From: Pachyseris speciosa
Lineage: Eukaryota > Cnidaria > Anthozoa > Scleractinia > Pachyseridae
Assembly (NCBI GenBank): GCA_016490735.1
Contig: JAEMWC010000022.1
Coordinates: 540,001 to 604,000 of the forward strand
Length of the DNA: 64,000 bases
Reading direction: 5' to 3'
Shown here one piece after another: positions 56,621-64,000 of the stretch (position 1 is its first letter; every line of letters begins with the position of its first letter). The notes below the pieces were generated by a model that saw nothing but the letters and a program-made list of their open reading frames with translations, did not search any database and was not told the DNA's origin. Both the position numbers and the translations under genes were made by a program.

Positions 56621-56999
56621 AATAATGTCACATTATGTCAGATAGAGTACTCTACACCTCTCTTTCTGTTCAGTATGTTTAGGTCAGAAATGGAGTACAG
56701 AAAGATTTTAGAGATCTGTTCTGCACAATTCCACATGAAATTCTAACTGTTTTTATCCAGGACATTTTGCAGTTGCTTGTACAGGTTGTTTTCTAAATAA
56801 AATGAACAAGAGGCTACAATTAGCCTAAACCCGGGCTTGCAAAAAACAGTATTGTATCCCTAACATAGTGCTAAACAAAAGAATAGAGGGAAGTCTGTCT
56901 TTCTTACATCGGACGCATTGTGTTTAGCTTGTATTGGAGTCTATTTCTTTAGACCCCTATCAACATATATTCCTCTAAAATACAGCTCAACCATTGAGC

Positions 57000-57130
57000 A
57001 CAATAATTATAACACTTGTAAAAAATATTTCTAAAAGAACAAGAAAAAGAGAAACAGAAAAAATAAAGCCCGTGATATATACCACTAAAAGACATCGAAC
57101 CCGGGTTAGCTGCGTCACAGGCAGGAACAA
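57000..57130 (-). repeat. tRNA-like SINE head, minus strand
   Basis: On the minus strand GTGGCCTAAAGGTCATTGTT leads to the B box AACCCGGGTTCGATGTC. The body toward 57000 is short. Assignment rests mainly on the B box. Confidence 0.4.
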
Positions 57131-57589
57131 TGACCTTTAGGCCACAGAGGTTTATCGTTATGCAAAATGATAAAAATAGTGTATTGATCCCAAAAAAAAA
57201 AAAAAAACTAAGCACACTTGTTTTCGCTTCGATGGATAATTGTTTGAGAAAGGAAACGCTTATCGAACGATGTTGGATTTTTTCGCATAAATGTGAATGG
57301 AGTCTCGGTGAAATGTGAGTAGAAAATTAATTAGCAGAGTGAAACTGTTTACAAATACGTCAATCCAGGGTCATTTGAAACACAAGAAAGGAACGTTTCT
57401 GGACAGTTTCAAGGGACGCTAGTACATTTGTAAAATATAATCGCTTATCATTCAAAAATTAAAGTCCAGAAATTGAGATATTGTGGCAAAATAGTAAATA
57501 AACTACCTGTCAAAGTCTCAGGGGTGTGTGATATCCCGTACTTGAGTTATTCAACAAAATGTACATCTCAATGGAGCGGATACGGGAAC

Positions 57590-58118
57590 ACGGCAGTCCA
57601 TCTGGAGTTAAATTTTGGTAATGTTAAAAGATTTCTTCTCGCTGTTGAACTTGCAAACATTAGTATAGACACTTGTCTTAACATATTAGTTGTTCAGACT
57701 TCAAAAACACAAGGTGAATCGACGTTTTCCGATACGTGACAACAGGCATCATTCTTGCTGTTGATATGAGATTTACACTCGAATCACTCGGCCGTGAAAG
57801 GTCAAACTCCCTTTGTCTGTAGTCTCTAATTTTTGGCGCTCCCCACACGTCGCGTCTCCTCGCAACTTCGCGCGCGCACGTGCCCCCACAATCCATCGCC
57901 AAAATTAGAGACTACTCGCTGTCTACTGAAGCAGACACGGGGAAACACGGCAGTCCATCTGCCGTTAAGTTTACTCATGTTAAAAACTTTCTTCTCGCCG
58001 TTGAACTTCCAAACATTCGCATAGACACTTCTCTTAACATATTGTTTGTTCAGACTTCAAAAGCCACAAGATGAATCGACATTTTCCCATACGTGACAAC
58101 ACGCATCACTGTTGTTAA
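57590..58118 (+). repeat. diverged direct repeat, about 175-bp units
   Basis: CACGGCAGTCCATCTG begins both units (about 57590 and 57949). They share TCTTCTCGC, GTTGAACTT, CATAGACACTT and GTTCAGACTTCAAAA and are about 80% alike by eye. The spacing is about 358 bases. The intervening stretch has AGTCTCTAATTTTTGGCG and its inverse. No coding frame is supported. Confidence 0.6.
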
Positions 58119-58797
58119 AAATAGTTAGCGCTTGCGCAGAAACGCCGGAAGTGCCATTTGTGGATGATACTCGACGACGAAAAAGAAGAACCGTCGGTAG
58201 TTTAAGACCCGGGCGCCGCGCGAGACGCGCGCAGCCCGGGTAATAAGAACGTTATTTTCTTTTGTATTGAGTTGTCGGCTTTGGCCTCGTTAGATCGCAG
58301 GGGCCCTCAAAATGTCCATGCAAGACCACAAGGCCATCTTATCTCTAACAGTCAGTGTACAGAGGGTCTCCTGCTTCGATTCTCCTTCCGCATACAGTGT
58401 ACATGCTTTAATAACTCGTACTACTATTTCAAACCAGTGGTAGGGCTTCCTTCCACCACTGTTATTGGTTATTCAAAGTCCCAATAATATTTGCTCTTCA
58501 GCTTCCGTTTGAGCTCTTGCGCGCGAATGTATTACTTGTTGTCGACGAGCAGCCAGTTGGCTCGATAACCGAGAGGTCAGCTCTGGGGATCCAATCTGTT
58601 GTAATTTGTTGCTTGATCCAAACTTTATGGTGTTGTCGAATGGAAAAATCGAAAAAAAATATTTCTTTCCCGCGTTTTCGCCGGAAAAACGTGAAATTTT
58701 ACTTCCGTTGGGGCACAAAACCGCGCGAATGACTTGAGACGTTTTCATGAAATCATTGGTGGTTGCGGGTTAAAACGTCAGTTTTTTTAATCTCTTT

Positions 58798-58910
58798 ACG
58801 GTGGTCAATTTACATTATCAACTCCGTTGATAAACTAAAGTTTCATGTTTCACTCCCCCACCGAGGCAGCACCACAGTTTCTTAAGAAACTAACTTAACC
58901 TCCTTTATTC
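58798..58910 (+). repeat. second copy of the 45348-45460 repeat
   Basis: ACGGTGGTCAATTTACATTA and the following CACTCCCCCACCG segment repeat the right arm and flank of the 82-bp palindrome at 45284. Confidence 0.65.
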
Positions 58911-59036
58911 AAAAGCGTCGACTGTTTGCTTGGTTTTCTGAATCGAATTCTCCGGAGAGTTATTCACAACAGCAACGCTGCGTTCGAGTCAATGTAGACG
59001 CACTAAATGCTCCAAATGTACCAGCTAGTTTAGCTG

Positions 59037-59037
<1 letters not shown>

Positions 59038-59083
<46 letters not shown>
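59038..59083. repeat. TTA microsatellite
   Basis: About fourteen TTA triplets next to a LINE remnant. Confidence 0.85.
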
Positions 59084-59084
<1 letters not shown>

Positions 59085-59248
59085 TTTGCTTTGAATCTTT
59101 ACAAATGTATCAAAAATCATTGCTTTCAAAACCCTTGTAAAACCTGTCGCCTTATACTAACTTGAAATTTTAAAGTCAATATATCTTCTTTGTTTAACGT
59201 GCAAGACCACGTTACAAACTTTACAGGTTTCCCCACCTCTCAGGTTTT

Positions 59249-60000
59249 TTGTTCAGTTTTTCTAATGATAGTTTTGACTATGAGCGATGTAAATATAATA
59301 CTCTAACTTATTCTTGGATCCCTGTATCGATGTTAAGTCCGAAAGTATGGTCATTTAAGAGTGAACATTTGAGCAGTACCTCAGTAATTGCTGTTAAGTA
59401 TTACAAGTATTTAGGCGTTTACATCACAAGCTCTCTCAGCTGGTTTCTGCAATGCGAGGAAGTTAGAACAAAGGCAAATGAAATTTTTGGGTTATGTTCT
59501 CCAGCGGAACCTTTCCGCAGGAGAGGCATCCTGCGACAGGGCGATGAAGTTCGCGCGAACCTGTGCTAGCCTGGCTTGTCCAACTGCGGAGTACGCAAGT
59601 GTTGCTTGGCTACCGGATACCGCCGAAGATATTTCTGCCATTGAGTCTATCCAACGGAGAGCTGCCCGCTTTGCCCTTAATGACTACTCTCGCAACAGTA
59701 GCGTCTCTGCTATGCTAGCAGTTCTAGACTGGCAATGGCTTGAGGGACTTGAGGAACGCCGTATCATCAATGATTTGACGATGTTCTATAATGTAAGATT
59801 AATTCCAATTTTGTGAACATCTCTTTCCGAGCCGAAATTAGCCTAGGTTTTCAGGGGACTAGGAGGTCGCACAATTATAAATTTATGCCCTATCATCTTC
59901 AGTAAATGTACATCAATAGTCATTCTTCCCTAGAGCAATTCCGGTCTGGAATGGTCTACCTTTTTCAGTGGTACATGCGTCATCTGTCAACCTTTTCAAA
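59249..60000 (+). pseudogene. LINE reverse transcriptase C-terminal remnant
   Basis: Two overlapping frames give the end of a LINE RT polyprotein. The first has VKYYKYLGVYITSSLSW, and the second, after a frameshift near 59480, has YASVAWLPDTAEDI, IESIQRRAARFALNDY and SVSAMLAVLDWQWLEGLEER. This is the typical thumb-region pattern (YLGV, then LExxQRRAARF, then LxWxxLxxRR) of CR1, jockey or related LINEs. The frameshift, stops and missing 5' part show that it is dead. Confidence 0.75.
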
Positions 60001-60689
60001 GCTAATATTTTTGAAGTTGAAGTTGATTTTATTGACGTGCTATTAAAAAAATACAGAATTACCTGACCTGCAGGTAGCATAGCTAATCTAGGCGGGCCAG
60101 GAAATAAGGAAAGATGAAAGACTGCTAAAAAGAATATGTTGATAAGAAAATAAATTTGAAATTAAAACGAGAACAACGTTGAGAAAAGAAAAAAAAAGAG
60201 AGAGTAAAAAATACGAATAAAGAGCTGATTGGAGCAACAAACAAAGACGAAGGACGCGCTACCATAGTGGCATTATTGCGTTACCATTTGAACAGACATA
60301 AGACAGCACGTTATAGTTAAGAACCATGTTTGTTTATCCTACATATAATTTCTTCTAGACCATAATACGAGTCATTAGACTCTAAAATTTCAAATAAGAA
60401 TGCCTGAATTCTTTTTTTTAATTTATCTTTAGGCAACGTATCTTAAGTATTGTGCTTAATTAGTGTTATTCAAGAGGAAATGGTTGTGTTATTTTATTAG
60501 CTTTTGTTCTGATCAGCTGCTTGTGTAATTTGTTATTCTAGTCCACAGTATATTCAGTTCAATGTAAATTGTATTTGTTTAGCTAGCTGTTTACAAGCTA
60601 TTGCCAGATTAGTGTACTAATGGCAATTATCACAATTAAAGATTAAAAAAAGATATTTAAGATTTACGGCAGTGTGTTCGTGTTCGCGT

Positions 60690-60845
60690 GGTTTTGGACC
60701 GGAGGAACAAGAAGCAAATCTGGCCAAAAAATCGCCTAGTGTGCCCGCATCAATCGATCGCCAGCAAATTTCACTGGCGATTTTTGCTGGCGATCAAATT
60801 CGCCGCGGTCGACGTATAAAATCGCCTCGTGTGACGTAGGCTTTA
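60690..60845. repeat. foldback repeat with TGGCGAT motifs
   Basis: ATCGCCAGCAAATT, ACTGGCGATTTT and TGCTGGCGAT arms alternate, and AAAATCGCCT-GTGTG occurs in both halves (near 60728 and 60819). It is a MITE-like fragment. Confidence 0.5.
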
Positions 60846-61508
60846 AAAGAATTGTTAGCCACTTTTTGGAAAAAAATAAAAAAAAAAAGATTTCTCACTG
60901 GACACTAAGTATTACATGTCCACCAGGAAATGAATCTATTATCATCCTGCGTAGCAAGCGTTCTTGGAGGACGTTCTTCTATTTTTGCTCTGGCCCCAAC
61001 TTTCGCACGGCCAGAATGCAGTAAAATCTGTTCGAAAGGGAACGTTTGCTACGCAGGCTAGTCCTCAGTCGAATTGATGTCCCATTATCAACTCGCACTG
61101 CATGCGCGTGGTTGATCACTACCCATGGCTGGCGGACGATGTACTTTCCTGAATCTTTGGCATTAGCGAGGACTGGCCTTCGTAATCGCTGGGTTATGTA
61201 ACATCGAGTCGGCGAAAAATTTAACCCTTGCAGTTCTTCGTTTTTCGGAAATTTCGATCTTTCCTGGATTGTTATTGCACTTTCCATCAAGTTTTCGTTC
61301 TGGAAACGATCGTGACTAATGTTGTGTTGTCACGCGGGAAGTTCACACTCGGCCGGTAACTTTGGTGCGCCAAATTTTTGCAATTTAAGTTCACACCTAA
61401 CTCTTTCGTCTCAAGTCAACATAAGTGCTATGGTTTTAGCCTTGAGTAACCTTTTGGCTTGCCCCCTTAGCTATGAGGTCCAGCCTTAGAATAACCGTGA
61501 TATCAAGG

Positions 61509-64000
61509 AGGGGGGTGAATAGAGGTCAGCAAATCCGTCGATCCGTGCTAATTTTTCGGAAAATCCGCCAATCCGCAGATATTTTTACAGAAATCCGAAT
61601 CCGCAGCGACAAGAAAGCCAACTAGGCACGTCGCGAAGTGTTACACGCGAGCGCGAGACGAGAAACAAAGAAAGGAAAGACATCCTCGCGCTTGCGGGAT
61701 TCCCCATCGCTCTAAGATTAAAATGTTTGCCGGCTGACATTTGAAACCTGATGTCATTAGAACAGCGTGAATTTTTGTATTTGGGTTACGTTTTAGGTCT
61801 TTTCGAATCAATCAGGGGACAGGCTCCTACAGGTCTTTGAAACGTCAAGTTACCATGTTTAAAAGAGTGTAGCTAAATCTGAGGTTGAACTCTTTTCTAC
61901 CGGCCGGTGATTTGATCGCCTTTTTTTTTTTTTTTCCAAAAGAGACCTTTTTGGCTTGTAGTTTTGTTTTCCCAATGTAGACCATGTGATCTTCCCAAGG
62001 GGATTTGCCTTTTGTCTTTTCATAAATTATGCGTACACGTGCACGTGAATGAGGTGAAATTTCAAAGAAACAGTTCTCTAGGGTTACATCACGTGGTCTG
62101 CATTAAGAAAACAAAATCTACAAGCTAAAAAGGTCTATTTCCGGAGAGTAGGAAGTGAAATCGGCCTGGCTACTCCACATAAGGGGTTACCACGGAGATT
62201 TCGCTGGTCCACAACACAGGCTCCATTTTTTTTGTCACGCTCGTCACGCTATCTGTGGTTTATTTCTAAACGATCACTGCAGCTACAAATCGTTAGTTAT
62301 TTGATTTATAAGTGTGTTTTTCGAGCCACCTCAGAAGCCCCCTGCCTGGCATCATAAAGCTGGGTTGATGGGTAGAGGCCATCCTTTGAAAGAAAACAGA
62401 GGTGAGAAGCAATTTCACACGAAATGGGCCGCTCAAACTACACAAGCATGTTAAGGCATGGCTCGGGCCCGAATTCACGAAAAATCTAAAAACAACCATA
62501 AAGTCCCAGACATTTAACGTATATTCGAGCGAGTGATGGCAATTCACGGAGTGAAGTTGTATCTTTAGTCGTTTTGTGAGTGGTTTCGGGACCTGGCCTG
62601 GCAATTTTGGCGCGAGTTTTGACTTGTAAATAATGCAATCGGTGAAATATTTCGCCAGCAGGACCGGGTGGCTCGACACGGTTCTAAAAAGTATGTGCAA
62701 TGGAAATTGGCAGACTTCTATGCTGCTGTTAGGCAAGAATATCCCAGAATTCCTTTGGGTCACAAACGTGAAAATTACAGACCGTGAGAACAACTGAAAT
62801 CAAACAGCGTTAACCACGTCGCGCTAAAGAAGTGAGCAGAAAAAAGTGGAACAAATTGCAAGAAGTGGAGTCGAAGTTTGCTGGCCATGTAAACTTTTAA
62901 CTTCAATGGGAATTTTTGTCTTAAAAAATTCAAGACAAAGCTGCGTAAATTTTGGTGTTGTCCGAGGGCGATTTTGGTTTTCAAAGAGAATAAACAGTCA
63001 TATTAAGTGAAAATTGGGAATTTCGGTCAGTTTCCAGGGTGATGAAATCTGAAAAACTTATCATTTTGCAATAAAAATGCTTCACTTCAACCATAGTCCG
63101 GGATTTGGGAAAGTTGCAGGTTTTCAAAGCATTGGTCTTCTACGACCAATATTTTGGTGATCGGTACAAAAAGAGTTAATCCCCACCATGACCACTGTTT
63201 TGTAATCATTAAAGAAATCTAATCTAAAAAAAGACAACCGAAGTCTCGTAGTATAAAACATAACAATCCGTTTTAACCTCATATGCTCGCGTAGTTTCAC
63301 TACGCTTTTCCAATTGCTGGAATCGACGCAGCACCGAAACTTGTTTTTATGAAGGAAGTCATCGCCTTTGGCACCATCTCGGTAAAAAAGAAATGCGAAG
63401 CAATCGATGGTCTTTGTCTCAATGACTTGACCCTCCATGTTGACCGTGCCGATGGTACACGTGGTGGTCTGGTGAGGACAATGGCTTTTTTGTCTGGCCA
63501 GAAGCCGAGTTCTTGGGGTCCTAGAGTTTTCTGGAGTCCTATTACATTGTAGGTCAAACATGTGTTAGCCCTTTAACTACCAAGCATTTTGCCGAAAAAC
63601 GCCTTTTTGGAAGCTCGTCGAGCCCTTTTCTGGCCAGAATTTAGCCAAAAAGAACCAAAACTGCCCAAAACTCTGTTTGCTGGTGGAGCTCCTCGCGCCC
63701 TTCTGTCCCTGGTGCTTAATATTAGCTTTCCAAGTTCGGCCATGACAGGGTTGAAAAGTTTCACTGACCCCTCTCCTTCTGCCTTTCGCTTTTCTTGTCT
63801 TGCTTTCTTTTTCTCTTGATTTTTCTCTTGCTTTTCTTTTGGTGGGGAAAGATTTGTGGAACACTTTTAGGATCATAGGATTAGATTGAAGGAAGTGCAG
63901 GTGGGTAGTGGAACAAGATTTTCATTCAAATTTTCGGCTCAACGTCACTTGGTTTTTTCGCGTTTTCTACGGCCTGCTGGACGGAATCGTGCTCATTTGG
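61509..64000. mobile_element. 1.7-kb TIR element, copy 2, interrupted and cut by window edge
   Basis: From GAGGGGGGTGAATAG onward it follows copy 1 (45710-47429) closely, for example GCTAATTTTTCGGAAAATCC, CATCGCTCTAAGATTAAAAT and, after the insertion, ATGACCACTGTTTTGTAATC and AACTACCAAGCA. A 1,286-bp element is inserted at 61890. Its right end lies beyond the window. Confidence 0.75.
61890..63175. mobile_element. 1.3-kb TIR element inserted at a TTAA-like site
   Basis: CTCTTTTCTACCGGCC at the left and GATCGGTACAAAAAGAG at the right are imperfect inverted repeats. TTAA follows at 63176-63179; the left side reads TGAA. Copy 1 reads straight through the site as GGTTTAATCC, which fixes the boundaries. 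It has a 166-codon minus-strand frame (62293-62793) with no recognised domain. Confidence 0.7.

Noticed and set aside
62293..62793. 166-codon minus-strand protein gene
   Set aside because: No recognisable domain, and it lies wholly in a TIR repeat element; kept only as a remark.

Overview
The window looks like nuclear DNA of an anthozoan cnidarian, most likely a stony coral or a close hexacoral relative. It is AT-rich, its genes are split by GT/AG introns, and its introns and spacers are packed with short foldback DNA transposons, tRNA-headed SINEs and microsatellites. The species cannot be fixed from the sequence alone. Homology calls rest on recognising protein families by eye; no database search was run.

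Two host genes, both on the + strand, were rebuilt exon by exon. (1) 3487-37679 is a PLEKHG5/Syx-type RhoGEF of 24 coding exons and 1340 codons. It has an N-terminal Cys/His motif, a ubiquitin-like RBD, a DH (RhoGEF) domain, a PH domain and a 570-residue Ser-rich tail. An optional 25th exon at 43652 would add the residues EYV. (2) 49822-54934 is BCAS2/SPF27, a core subunit of the PRP19/NineTeen spliceosome complex, with 8 coding exons and 215 codons. Promoter-type motifs (an inverted CCAAT box and a CRE palindrome for PLEKHG5; an ATGGCGGCC start for BCAS2) precede each gene.

The most notable region is intron 18 of PLEKHG5 (21387-32689, 11.3 kb). It holds two nested DNA transposons. An outer, apparently non-autonomous element (21521-32587, 4-bp TSD TCTT) is interrupted by a 9,185-bp element (22603-31787, about 53-bp TIRs, 4-bp TSD GGCA). 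The inner element looks intact. It carries an uninterrupted 638-aa RNase H-like transposase ORF and a second, three-exon gene encoding a 414-aa BEN-domain protein. Both ends carry clusters of the motif TAACACG, and a roughly 1.4-kb array of degenerate repeats separates the two genes. A two-gene element pairing this transposase with a BEN-domain DNA-binding protein is the best candidate for an undescribed system here.

The rest is repeat-rich. At 1481-1561 a minus-strand sequence folds as a type I hammerhead ribozyme, with a rearranged relative at 48914-49600. Several MITE families occur as two copies with TSDs. A 1.7-kb TIR element (45710-47429) has a 10-bp TSD and a second copy at the right edge (61509 to the window end) that is itself interrupted by a 1.3-kb TTAA-type element. 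A LINE reverse-transcriptase 3' fragment lies near 59250-60000. 1-3000, 37680-49700 and 56600-64000 show no convincing host gene.
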